Shown piece after piece: positions 8,520 through 16,207 of a DNA stretch of 19,158 bases (the first letter of the stretch is position 1; every line of letters begins with the position of its first letter). The notes beneath the pieces were generated by a model, which saw nothing but the letters and a program-made list of their open reading frames with translations, made no database searches and was not told where the DNA came from. This DNA comes from CAZUHK01 sp964620345 (GTDB lineage Bacteria; Planctomycetota; Phycisphaerae; Phycisphaerales; Zrk34): positions 1-19,158 of the forward strand of contig CAZUHK010000036.1 of NCBI GenBank assembly GCA_964620345.1. The letters are read 5' to 3'. A program made the position numbers and the translations under genes.

Positions 8520-10544
8520 TCACGGCTGGGGCATCACGAGGAACGACTGCACCACCAGCCCCGCGGGCGTGAGGTACGCCTGCGAGCCGCCGACGTCGAG
8601 AGCGCCCTCAAGCTCCTGCACGCTGGGCATCAGGTCCAGCACCGTGTTGAGCAAACGCTTGCCAGGATCGTCCGCGGCGGCATGCTGCGTTTCGGCCGTG
8701 ACGATCTGCCGCAAGGCCATCAGCGTGTCGGAAAAGATGCGGCCGGCGTCGCTGACCGAATACATGATGCCCGGGCGAAACTTCAGGTAGCGATTGGCGC
8801 GGGTCAGCAGGTCGCTGTTGACCAGCGCGTCGGCCGGGGCGGGGGGATTGCGCAGGACGCTGAGGATTTCCTCGGTCACGCCGTTGCCGATGGTCAGGGT
8901 CAGGTGGCCCTTGCCGACCATCAGCGCGCCGGCCATCTGCTGGGGCACGCTGAGCCGCCAGCCGGTGAAGCCCTGCTCGCTGGCCTGCTGCATCGCCTGG
9001 CCGAACTGCATCTGCAGCGGCGCCATCGCCATCACCACGCGCTGCCAGACCCGCTCGTCCTTGAGCTTCCAGATCATCGCCAAACGGTCCTCGTCGCCCG
9101 GGGCGATCTGGTCGGCATCGGGCGCGATGCGCGACTTGAGCCGCAGCGTCACATGCTCGTGGCCCAACGACGAGAGCACCGTGGCGATGTCGGCCCCGGT
9201 CATGTTCTGCGCGGTCAGGTCGCCCTGGTCGAACCACTGCTTAGCGGTGTCGCCCATCTGTTCGATGACCATGGCCTTGATGTGCTTGAACGCCTGGCCC
9301 AGATTGAAGCTGAAGTGGCCGTATTCGGTGACGTGGGCCGGCACCCAGGCCTTGGGCCGCGGCTGGATCGCGGGCTGCTCGAAGAGCTTGTGTACGCCGG
9401 TGCGCGGCGCGGGCGTCGCGAGGTAAGCGTTGATCCGCATGGCGTTGCCATCGAGCGTGGACTTCATGCCCATCACGCTGAAGCGGTTGATCGCGAGCTG
9501 GTCGACGTATCGCATCGCGGTCACCGCTTCTTCGTCGCCACGGTCGGCGTCGGCCTGGAGCAGCTTCCACACCGGCCGGGCGTCGGCGAACAGTTCGAAC
9601 ACCGATTCGCCCGCGGGCATCGCGTCGGCCAGGCCGGGCGTGGCGTTGACGTACGCGGCGTAGTCCATGTCCGCCGCGCGCTGGGCGGCGAGGAACCGCG
9701 CGAACACGCCCGCGGCCTGCTCGGCCGCCGAGAGCTTGCCGAAGTCGATCTGTCTGCCCGCTTCATCCCCCCCGGCCTCGTCGAACGCGGCGCTGTTCTG
9801 CTCGAAGGTGTGCGCCATCACCACGCGGCCGCCGATGCGCGTGATGTAGATATTCGTCTGATCGGTCTGGCGCGTGGTGATTTCGATCTCTTCGCCGTCG
9901 TCCTGCATCGCCAGCGCCGCGGCGCGCTGGGCCTGCATCTCGAAGTCGTCTTCCCATTCGAGTTCCCCTTGCTCCCAACCGCTGTACTCGACTTCGATCG
10001 ACGGGACCGCCAGGTGCATCACCTCGTGGCCCTCGATCTGCAGATCGGTGCGGCGGGGCTTGTGCTCGCCTTGCTCGTCCCGGGCCCGCTCGACGCCGCG
10101 CGCGATGGCCTGCATGATCTTTGTCGCAGCTTCTTCGCCCGGCTGGGCCCACATCAGCCCGACCATCAGCGGCTGGTCCTGGCTTTCGAGCAGCTTCTGC
10201 GTGCGCGGCTGGATCGTGATCGCGTAGCCCATCTCACCGGCGAACAGCCCGGGCAGGTCTTCGGGCTTGAGGCCGACCTTGGCCAGATCGTCCGCCATCC
10301 GGTCCCACTCGTCGCCTTGCTGCTTTGCCGCGTCGGCGACGCGGGCCCAGCGGTCCTCGGCGAGCAGGACGCGGCCGAACTTCGTCCGCTCGCGCAGCAG
10401 CGACAGCACCCGGGCCGGCTGGGCCACGCGCATGACCAACACGGTGTTCTCGGGCAGGGCGTGGAACGCCGAACGTGCCGGCTGGGCATGTGCGGCGGCG
10501 GCAGCGAGCAGCAGAACACAAAGTGACGCGGCGATGCGGGGCAT
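8520..10544 (-). CDS. Large secreted protein of unknown function
   Basis: A protein of 674 residues. A Sec signal peptide (MPRIAASLCVLLLAAAAAHA, cleavage probably after Ala20) points to the periplasm or beyond. I do not recognise a domain with confidence. The mature N-terminus (FHALPENTVLVMRVAQPARV) and the block ending GLFAGEMGYAITIQP suggest an alpha/beta fold. An acidic stretch (GELEWEDDFEMQAQ, DDGEEIEI) lies near residues 190-225. No catalytic motif, transmembrane helix or repeat is visible after the signal. It starts 3 nt after the protease stop, with AAGGA 8 nt before its ATG inside the protease gene, so it is the third gene of the secreted cassette. A role as partner or substrate of the protease is inference only. 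Confidence 0.85.
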   Translation of the reverse strand: MPRIAASLCVLLLAAAAAHAQPARSAFHALPENTVLVMRVAQPARVLSLLRERTKFGRVLLAEDRWARVADAAKQQGDEWDRMADDLAKVGLKPEDLPGLFAGEMGYAITIQPRTQKLLESQDQPLMVGLMWAQPGEEAATKIMQAIARGVERARDEQGEHKPRRTDLQIEGHEVMHLAVPSIEVEYSGWEQGELEWEDDFEMQAQRAAALAMQDDGEEIEITTRQTDQTNIYITRIGGRVVMAHTFEQNSAAFDEAGGDEAGRQIDFGKLSAAEQAAGVFARFLAAQRAADMDYAAYVNATPGLADAMPAGESVFELFADARPVWKLLQADADRGDEEAVTAMRYVDQLAINRFSVMGMKSTLDGNAMRINAYLATPAPRTGVHKLFEQPAIQPRPKAWVPAHVTEYGHFSFNLGQAFKHIKAMVIEQMGDTAKQWFDQGDLTAQNMTGADIATVLSSLGHEHVTLRLKSRIAPDADQIAPGDEDRLAMIWKLKDERVWQRVVMAMAPLQMQFGQAMQQASEQGFTGWRLSVPQQMAGALMVGKGHLTLTIGNGVTEEILSVLRNPPAPADALVNSDLLTRANRYLKFRPGIMYSVSDAGRIFSDTLMALRQIVTAETQHAAADDPGKRLLNTVLDLMPSVQELEGALDVGGSQAYLTPAGLVVQSFLVMPQP

Positions 10545-10547
10545 GGG

Positions 10548-11507
10548 TCAATCCTTCTCGTCGGGCGAGGGGTGGTGGGGCGGTTGGAGGTAGGTCACGC
10601 CGGCGTTGGGTTGGGCCGGGTCGAACAGGTAGGCCTCGCGGTGGTCGAGGAATTCGGTCAGGTCGTCGGCGGGGATGCCGAACGCCAGGCCGTCGAAGAA
10701 CGTCGCGCCGGCGCAGACGATGCCGACCACCTCGCCGCGCTCGTTGAACAGCGGCCCGCCGGAGTTGCCGGGGTTGATCGCCGCGTCGGTCTGAATAAAT
10801 CGCAGGTGCCCGATCGTCCGCGTGGTCGAGCTGACGATGCCCTGGGTCACCGTGCGCTCCATGCCCAGCGGGTTGCCGATGGCGAACACCAGCGAGCCGG
10901 TCTTCAAGTCGTCGGCGCGGGCGAGGGTCAGCGGCTCCAGTTCGGCGCCATCGAGCTCTTCGGGATCGAGCTTGAGCAGGGCGATGTCGCGCAGCGGGTG
11001 CAGCGCGACGATCCGCACCTTCTTCAACTCCTGCTTCTCGTAGCCCTGCGCGGTGCGGCGGAAGCGCGTGACGCTGATGCGCGACTCGTTCTCGACCACG
11101 TGGTAGTTGGTGATCAGGTGCCCACGGTCGGAGATGACAAACCCCGTGCCCAGGCCCACGGGGCTCTTGACCATCACCACCGAATCGCCGAACTGTTTGA
11201 CCAACTGTGGCACGGGCCTGGCTTCGAGTTTGCCAAGCCGATAGATATCTTTCGTATCCGTCTGCGTGGTGGTGTCCGCCGCGGCACGTTCGATCTTCAG
11301 CACGCGCTTGGCCGGGATGTTGATGACGTCGAAGCCCAGGTCGAGCACGATGCCATCGTTGCTCTCGCGCAGCAACTCGGCGGTGAGGGTCGCGCCGCCG
11401 ACGAGCTTGACGTTGACGCGGGATGACTCATCCGCCGCCAGCGCGTACGAGGCGGCGATCGATAGAACGATGGCGAGCATCGCCCAAAGATGCAGCGGTC
11501 GGGCCAT
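10548..11507 (-). CDS. Secreted trypsin-like (HtrA/DegP-type) serine protease without PDZ
   Basis: A protein of 319 residues. A signal peptide of about 24 residues ends at YALA. Residues 30-73 form a small beta-rich module (VNVKLVGGATLTAELL to IPAKRVLKIER) that looks Sm-like; that reading is tentative. The trypsin domain follows at about 100-290 with a complete catalytic triad: His136 (TNYHVV), Asp174 (RDIALLKL) and Ser249 (INPGNSGGPLF). The helper motif AIGNPLG (209-215) is typical of the DegP lineage. No PDZ domain follows; the tail is short and proline-rich. A strong AAGGAGG lies 7 nt before the ATG, inside the upstream gene, and the start overlaps that gene's stop as TAATG, suggesting translational coupling. 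Confidence 0.95.
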   Translation of the reverse strand: MARPLHLWAMLAIVLSIAASYALAADESSRVNVKLVGGATLTAELLRESNDGIVLDLGFDVINIPAKRVLKIERAAADTTTQTDTKDIYRLGKLEARPVPQLVKQFGDSVVMVKSPVGLGTGFVISDRGHLITNYHVVENESRISVTRFRRTAQGYEKQELKKVRIVALHPLRDIALLKLDPEELDGAELEPLTLARADDLKTGSLVFAIGNPLGMERTVTQGIVSSTTRTIGHLRFIQTDAAINPGNSGGPLFNERGEVVGIVCAGATFFDGLAFGIPADDLTEFLDHREAYLFDPAQPNAGVTYLQPPHHPSPDEKD

Positions 11508-13705
11508 TACTCATCCTCCTTCGCGCCCAGGTAGATCAGCAGGCGATCGTGGCAGAGCAGGGCCAGGTCCTGCTTGCCATCGTTGTCGAAATCCAGGCCG
11601 ACCACGGCGCGTGGCTCGCGGACCAGTTCGTTCTCGCCGCCGTAGCCATAGGGGTAGGCGCGGTCTTCGTACACCGGCCAGCCGATCAGCGGCTTGAGCG
11701 CGTCGTCGGTGCGTTGCAGCACGGTCAGTTGGTGCCGGCGGTCGTCGGAAATGACGACCTCATCTTGCCCGTCGCCGGTCACATCGGTGGTGAACATGCG
11801 GTGGATGGTGGCTTCCTTCACGCCGGACGGTCGGCCGACGCGGCTGTCGATCGAGTCGATCAGTTGCAGCTCGCGGCGCGGGCCGTCGGCCAGGCGGACG
11901 ACGCGGCCGCGGTCGATCAGCAGCAGGCCCAGCGCCGGGTCGTCGGCCAGCGCCACGCCGCCGTGAGCGTCGTAGCTGTCGGCGACGCGCATCACGCCCG
12001 TGTCGTCGGGTTGCAGCAGGTGCAGCTTCCGCCCGCCGCTTTCCAGGGCCAGCGCCCGGCCGTCGGGCCGCTCGACGTAGTCGGCCAGCGCCAGGCCATC
12101 GGGCAGCATGACCTGATCGGTCGGTTGCAGCTCGGTGTCCAGCCACTGCAGCACGCCGTCGCTGAGCCGCGCGACCTTGAGGTCCAACGGATCGTCGCCG
12201 GCCGGCACGAGCGCGAACTCATCCAGCTTGGCCTTGGCCAGGTGCGCCGGCTCGCGGATGATCGTCTCGCCCTCGGCGTGCACAACCCGCTTGGGGCTGC
12301 GGGCGTATTTCTCGAGCACCAGCAACTGCATGTTGCCGACCCACGCGACCTGCTCGATCTTCTGGCCGACGTCGGCGAAGCGGACGCGGCGCAGTTCGCC
12401 ATCGTCGCGCGGTTGGCGGTAGTAGAGGTCCAGGTGCGGGCCGACGCGCTGCACCCACCAGACGGTCCGCCCGACGGTCTGCAGCGTGAGGATGCGGCGG
12501 TCGGGCTGGTTTTCGCTTTGCCGCATGGGCCTGGGGTAGGTCAGCCGGCCGTTGTCCCATTGGCTCTGGTGCAGGTCCGCCCCATCCTTGGCCCGGAACA
12601 GGATGGTGCCGGGCTGATCGGCGGGCGCGGCGATGGCCTGCACGCCGCTGACGATCGGGAAGCTCGGCCCGGCGCGCCAGCCGGCGTCGGTCAGCCAGTA
12701 CACGTTCACGCGCGGCTGGTCGGGATCGACCACGACCAGCGCCGGCTTGCCGTCGAACACCGCGCCGGTCCACGCGGCCTTGTCCGCCCCGGTCAGCGGC
12801 AGGGGGTCGCGCCGGCCCAGCGGCTGGGCGTCGGCCGTCTCCAGCCCGAACCGCTTGAGCACGCCTTCCTGCAAGCCGCCCAGCAGCAGCACCTGCGCCG
12901 CGCCGTCGTCGGTCGCGATCAGTTCCATCGCGTCGGTCGGCAGGTCGCTCAGCGCCGCGGCCGGCAGCAGCTCGCCGTCGCGCGATTCGTACCAGCGCAC
13001 CGTCTGCCCCTCGCCGCGCGACCATTCGACGATGTCCTCATCGCCGTCGCCGTCGAGGTCCGCCGACCACCACGCGATGCGCCCCGTCTTCTCGCGCGGC
13101 TCCAGCCAGCTCGGCCGCTGCTTGTCGGTCAGCACCAGCCGCTGAATCCCATCGTTGAAGCGGATCAGCAACGTCGGTGAATCCTTCGCCCGGCTCTGCC
13201 AGAGCATCAGGTTCGCCCCGCCGGCCAGCTCTCCCGGAAGCAAGTCCCAGTGCGTCGTCGGTTCGTAATGCCCGTCGGCGTTGGCGTCGTACACCGCGAT
13301 GCGGTTGGGCGGCGTTTCGAGCACGACCAGTTCCAACGCTTCGTCGTCGTCGAGGTTGGCCGCGAGCACGTCGCGCGGCAAACGCTCGGTGGCGATCTCG
13401 ATGCGCTCGAACTGCGGCGCCATCGGCAGCTCGTTGGGTCGATCCGGGTCGGCCCGCGGCGGCGCGTCGCGCCGGTCGGCCGGCAGCCAGCGGTACAGCT
13501 CCAGCCGACTCTGGCGGACGTTGACGACCAGCAGCTCCTCGCGGCGGTCGGCGTCGAGATCGACGCGCCGCATCTGTGCGGGCCGGCCATCCTGCGCGAT
13601 CACGTGCATGACCGGCCATCCGGCGAACCGGGGCGACTCACCGGGCGCCGCGCCGGCGCACAGTGCAACGCCGCCCAAAACCAAGGCGATGCGGATGGGT
13701 TTCAT
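11507..13705 (-). CDS. Secreted FG-GAP/VCBS-repeat beta-propeller protein
   Basis: A protein of 732 residues from the ATG at 13705, where a signal peptide begins (MKPIRIALVLGGVALCAGAA). The longer in-frame extension to 13900 lacks a signal and overlaps the divergent gene. Calcium-binding FG-GAP-type loops recur: DLDADRREELLV (49-60), NLDDDEALELVV (117-128), DLDGDGDEDIVE (216-227), DVTGDGQDEVVI (641-652) and DFDNDGKQDLALL (705-717). The loops cluster in the first third and at the C-terminus with more divergent blades between, consistent with one or two propellers. Such proteins bind ligands or partners outside the cell. It is the first gene of the three-gene cassette. Its stop overlaps the protease start by one base. 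Confidence 0.9.
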   Translation of the reverse strand: MKPIRIALVLGGVALCAGAAPGESPRFAGWPVMHVIAQDGRPAQMRRVDLDADRREELLVVNVRQSRLELYRWLPADRRDAPPRADPDRPNELPMAPQFERIEIATERLPRDVLAANLDDDEALELVVLETPPNRIAVYDANADGHYEPTTHWDLLPGELAGGANLMLWQSRAKDSPTLLIRFNDGIQRLVLTDKQRPSWLEPREKTGRIAWWSADLDGDGDEDIVEWSRGEGQTVRWYESRDGELLPAAALSDLPTDAMELIATDDGAAQVLLLGGLQEGVLKRFGLETADAQPLGRRDPLPLTGADKAAWTGAVFDGKPALVVVDPDQPRVNVYWLTDAGWRAGPSFPIVSGVQAIAAPADQPGTILFRAKDGADLHQSQWDNGRLTYPRPMRQSENQPDRRILTLQTVGRTVWWVQRVGPHLDLYYRQPRDDGELRRVRFADVGQKIEQVAWVGNMQLLVLEKYARSPKRVVHAEGETIIREPAHLAKAKLDEFALVPAGDDPLDLKVARLSDGVLQWLDTELQPTDQVMLPDGLALADYVERPDGRALALESGGRKLHLLQPDDTGVMRVADSYDAHGGVALADDPALGLLLIDRGRVVRLADGPRRELQLIDSIDSRVGRPSGVKEATIHRMFTTDVTGDGQDEVVISDDRRHQLTVLQRTDDALKPLIGWPVYEDRAYPYGYGGENELVREPRAVVGLDFDNDGKQDLALLCHDRLLIYLGAKEDE

Positions 13706-13841
13706 GCTCTGTGCCGGCCCCTTTGCGGGTGAACTCGCGAATGTACCGTCGGGACGATTCAGCCCACGGGCAAAGGTAGAAGCGCCGCCGCCGGGTGTCA
13801 ACGAAACCGCCACCGCGGCCGCGGCACCGCGCCGCCAGCGG

Positions 13842-13847
13842 TATACT
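13842..13847 (+). promoter_or_regulatory. Candidate -10 box of the aldo/keto reductase gene
   Basis: TATACT matches the sigma-70 -10 consensus well and stands out in very GC-rich DNA. It ends 9 nt before the ATG at 13857, so transcription would start only a few bases before, or at, that codon. No good -35 box is seen 17 nt upstream. No Shine-Dalgarno sequence precedes the ATG, which fits a leaderless or near-leaderless message. Confidence 0.35.
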
Positions 13848-13856
13848 GCGTGAGAT

Positions 13857-15089
13857 ATGACCACCACGACCGCGATGATGTACCGTCGGTTCGGCCGCAC
13901 CGAACTGCAGATGCCCGTGTTCTCCTGTGGCGGGATGCGTTACCAGCAGGGCTGGCAGGATATGCCCCTGGACCAGGTTCAGGCCGAGAATCAGCGAAAC
14001 CTCGAAGCCACGATCGACCGGGCGCTGCAAGTGGGCATCAACCACATCGAAACCGCGCGCGGCTACGGCTCCAGCGAGCGGCAGCTCGGGCAGGTGCTGC
14101 CCCGCCGGCCGCGCGATGCGATGATCGTGCAGACCAAGGTGGGGCCGGAGAAGGATGCGAAGCGGTTCATCGAGAACTTCGACGATTCGTTGTCGCGGCT
14201 GCGACTGGACCACGTCGATCTGCTGGCGATCCACGGCATCAACAACCACCAGAAGCTGGACTGGTCGATCAAGCCCGGCGGCTGTTTCGAGGCGGCCCAG
14301 CGGCTGCGCGAGCAGGGCAAGTGCCGGTTCATCGGCTTTTCCACGCACGGCCCGCTGGAGGTGATCCTCGAGGCGATCCACTTCGGCCAGCCGCGCGTCG
14401 GCGAGGGCTTCGATTACCTCAACCTGCACTGGTACTACATCAACCGTTGGAATCAGCCGGCGATCGACGCCGCGGCGGCGCGCGACATGGGCGTGTTCAT
14501 CATCAGCCCCTCGGACAAAGGCGGCAAGCTCTACGACCCGCCGGACAAGTTGTGCAAGCTGTGCAGCCCGCTGCACCCGATCACGTTCAACGATGCGTGG
14601 TGCCTTCAGAACCCCAAGGTGCATACGCTGAGCGTCGGCGCCGCGCGCCCGACCGATTTCGACGAGCATCTGGACGCGCTTGAGCACATCGATCGGTACG
14701 GCGAAGTCGCCGCGGCGGCGGATGAACGACTGTGCGAAGCGTACAACGCGGCGATCGAGCCGGAGCTGCGCTGCGTCGAATCGCTGGGCCTGCCGCAGTG
14801 CGATTCAAGCCCCGGCGGGATGAACCTGCCGACGATCCTCTGGCTGCGCAACCTGGCCAAGGCGTGGGGCATGGATGAGTTCGCGAGGATGCGCTACAAC
14901 CTGCTGGGCAACGGCGGCGACTGGTTCGCCGGGTACAAGGCCGACAAGCTGCACCAGCCGTACGTCGAGCAGTCGCTGCGGCGGATGCTCGAAGATCACC
15001 CGCACCGCGCGGCGATCATGTCGGCCCTGCGTGAGGCGGACCAACTGCTCGGCGGCGCCGAAGTCAAGCGCCTCAGCCAGGGCGGGTAA
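13857..15089 (+). CDS. Aldo/keto reductase (cyanobacterial-type, COG1453-like)
   Basis: A protein of 410 residues, longer than a typical 320-residue aldo/keto reductase because of an extra C-terminal helical region (about 265-410). The TIM-barrel active-site residues are Tyr70 (ARGYGSSE), Lys94 (VQTKVGP) and His126 (AIHGINN). The usual catalytic Asp is Glu65 here (HIETARGYG). From memory, the motifs SCGGMRY, HIETARGYG and FIISPSDKGGKLY match a family common in cyanobacteria. It likely uses NADPH; the substrate is unknown. There is no CxxCxxC ferredoxin-like cluster, only an isolated CKLC (233-236). The start could also be Met7 or Met8, which lines up better with the usual family N-terminus (MYRRFGRTEL). 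The gene is divergent from the secreted cassette. Confidence 0.92.
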   Translation: MTTTTAMMYRRFGRTELQMPVFSCGGMRYQQGWQDMPLDQVQAENQRNLEATIDRALQVGINHIETARGYGSSERQLGQVLPRRPRDAMIVQTKVGPEKDAKRFIENFDDSLSRLRLDHVDLLAIHGINNHQKLDWSIKPGGCFEAAQRLREQGKCRFIGFSTHGPLEVILEAIHFGQPRVGEGFDYLNLHWYYINRWNQPAIDAAAARDMGVFIISPSDKGGKLYDPPDKLCKLCSPLHPITFNDAWCLQNPKVHTLSVGAARPTDFDEHLDALEHIDRYGEVAAAADERLCEAYNAAIEPELRCVESLGLPQCDSSPGGMNLPTILWLRNLAKAWGMDEFARMRYNLLGNGGDWFAGYKADKLHQPYVEQSLRRMLEDHPHRAAIMSALREADQLLGGAEVKRLSQGG

Positions 15090-15091
15090 GA

Positions 15092-15110
15092 TTTGCCTCA
15101 AAGAGGCGAA
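15092..15110 (+). terminator. Hairpin just after the aldo/keto reductase stop
   Basis: The stem TTTGCCTC / GAGGCGAA has one G-T wobble and an AAA loop, and begins 3 nt after the TAA at 15087-15089. There is no T-run after it, so it may act as a 3'-end stabiliser or weak terminator. A second small palindrome follows at 15127-15143 (CGGCCA-TTCAT-TGGCCG). Confidence 0.35.
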
Positions 15111-15163
15111 CGATGCCGAGGATGAACGGCCATTCATTGGCCGATCGGGGCTCGGGGCCCGGG

Positions 15164-15332
15164 CTAAAGCAGGTTGCAGCGTTGCGTCGCGTCTGTCGGG
15201 CGCCACACCTTGTCCGCTTTAGCGGACAAGGTGTACGGGCGTGCGGACGCCATCACACCTTGCGCTTCGGGACAAGGTGTGGCGCCCACTACGGCTGAAG
15301 TCGGAAGTCGCAAGTCGGAAGTGATCGTCTTG
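15164..15332 (-). repeat. Intergenic repeat copy B (inverted, module order Y-X)
   Basis: This is the reverse-complement relative of 843-1004. Read on the minus strand, module Y (15332 to 15294) comes first and module X (15293 to 15164) second, the opposite order to copy A. X contains a perfect 14-bp-arm palindrome at 15205-15234 (ACACCTTGTCCGCT / AGCGGACAAGGTGT, 2-base centre) and a second hairpin with CACACCTTG / CAAGGTGTG arms near 15252-15281. Y holds the TTCCGACTT motif twice plus a variant, TTGCGACTT. The copy fills much of the 368-bp gap between the convergent aldo/keto reductase and fibro-slime genes. No gene is seen in that gap. Confidence 0.85.
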
Positions 15333-15353
15333 CCCGCTTTACCAAAAGCCGGA

Positions 15354-15374
15354 CCCCGGCATCGGCTGCCGGGG
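15354..15374 (-). terminator. Hairpin downstream of the fibro-slime gene
   Basis: A perfect 8-bp GC-rich stem, CCCCGGCA / TGCCGGGG with a 5-base loop, lies 84-104 nt past the stop of the fibro-slime gene in its direction of transcription. On the minus strand it is followed within about 10 nt by CTTTTGG, a short T-rich stretch. It is plausible as an intrinsic terminator of that gene, though the T-run is short. Confidence 0.4.
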
Positions 15375-15457
15375 CCCGACTCAAACGAGCAGGCAACACA
15401 GACCGCTTCACCCGCCGCGGCGTCGGCCTGCCCGACGCGCCGCGGCGAGGCACAAGG

Positions 15458-16207
15458 TCAGTCGTACAGCGGCGAGAGGAACTGGATCGTCGTTTCGATC
15501 GTGAAGTTGCTCTCGGTCGTGTGACGCTCGGCGAAGAAGAAGTGGAAGTCGTAGGTCTGCCCCGGCTCCAGGCCCAGCTCCTCGGCGATGTCGTCCACGT
15601 TCACCGAGGCGAACTTCTCGGAGTGCACGCCGCCGATGTCCACCACCAGCTTCTTGTTGATGTACACCCACACATCGTCGTCGCCGGAGAAGCTGAAGGT
15701 CATGTCCTGATCCCGCTCGGCCGGGTCGGTGTAGGTGAACTTGGTGTGAATCTGGTAGGTGAAGTGGTAGTTGTGGCTGCGGCCTTCGTTGCCGAACAAC
15801 TCGCCGTCCAGCGGGAAGAAGCTCTGGCCGTTGTGCTTGGACGCCTCGTAGCGGAACACGCCGTCGCCGTCGGGATCGGTCAACTGAATGGTGTGCTTGG
15901 TCGAGAGGTTGACCTGATCGACGTTGCGGTACCACTGGCTGAACGAGGCGGGCGAATCGATGCGCCAGATCGAGGGGATGTCTTCGTCGCCTTCGACGTT
16001 GAGCACCGGCAGGCCGTCCACGCCCAGGTCGTCGCGCACCATGCCGGTCACCAGCGGGTAGCCGCTGGCCTGGCGCTGCATGTCGGGGTGGGCATCGCGG
16101 AAATCGCGAAGCGTGCCGGTCAGTTCGAGCGTGTCCTCGGCCAAAGCGCCCGAGGCCAGTGCGAGCACGCTCACGATCGCCAGATGAGATACGGTGGTTC
16201 TGAACAT
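15458..16207 (-). CDS. Secreted fibro-slime domain protein
   Basis: A protein of 249 residues. A signal peptide ends ALA at about residue 23. The rest is one fibro-slime domain. Its hallmarks are LRDFRDAHPDM (33-43), GDDDVWVYINKKLVVD (175-190), IGGVHSEKF (191-199) and FFFAERHTTESNF (223-235). The name comes from surface proteins of Fibrobacter linked to adhesion; the fold is thought to be PA14-like. A DPDGDGVFRYE segment (111-121) could bind calcium. There is no C-terminal anchor or sorting tail, so it is a stand-alone secreted domain. AAAGGAG lies 7 nt before the ATG, a strong start. It is transcribed alone, convergent with the aldo/keto reductase. A carbohydrate or surface-binding role is inferred from the family. 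Confidence 0.93.
   Translation of the reverse strand: MFRTTVSHLAIVSVLALASGALAEDTLELTGTLRDFRDAHPDMQRQASGYPLVTGMVRDDLGVDGLPVLNVEGDEDIPSIWRIDSPASFSQWYRNVDQVNLSTKHTIQLTDPDGDGVFRYEASKHNGQSFFPLDGELFGNEGRSHNYHFTYQIHTKFTYTDPAERDQDMTFSFSGDDDVWVYINKKLVVDIGGVHSEKFASVNVDDIAEELGLEPGQTYDFHFFFAERHTTESNFTIETTIQFLSPLYD

Noticed and set aside
8682..10526. A 614-codon open frame antisense to the secreted 674-residue protein gene
   Set aside because: The minus-strand frame has a signal peptide, a Shine-Dalgarno sequence and operon coupling. The plus-strand frame has none of these and looks like a shadow.
11423..13180. A 585-codon open frame antisense to the FG-GAP gene
   Set aside because: The opposite strand encodes a signal peptide and repeated DxDxDG loops. 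This frame gives a biased Gln/Arg/Val/Asp-rich product without motifs.
13706..13900. N-terminal extension of the FG-GAP protein
   Set aside because: It would overlap the divergent aldo/keto reductase start and bury the signal peptide, which begins at 13705.
15163..15340. CRISPR array or tRNA-like structure
   Set aside because: There are only two hairpins and no regular repeat-spacer pattern; no cloverleaf or CCA end is present. An intergenic palindromic repeat explains it better.
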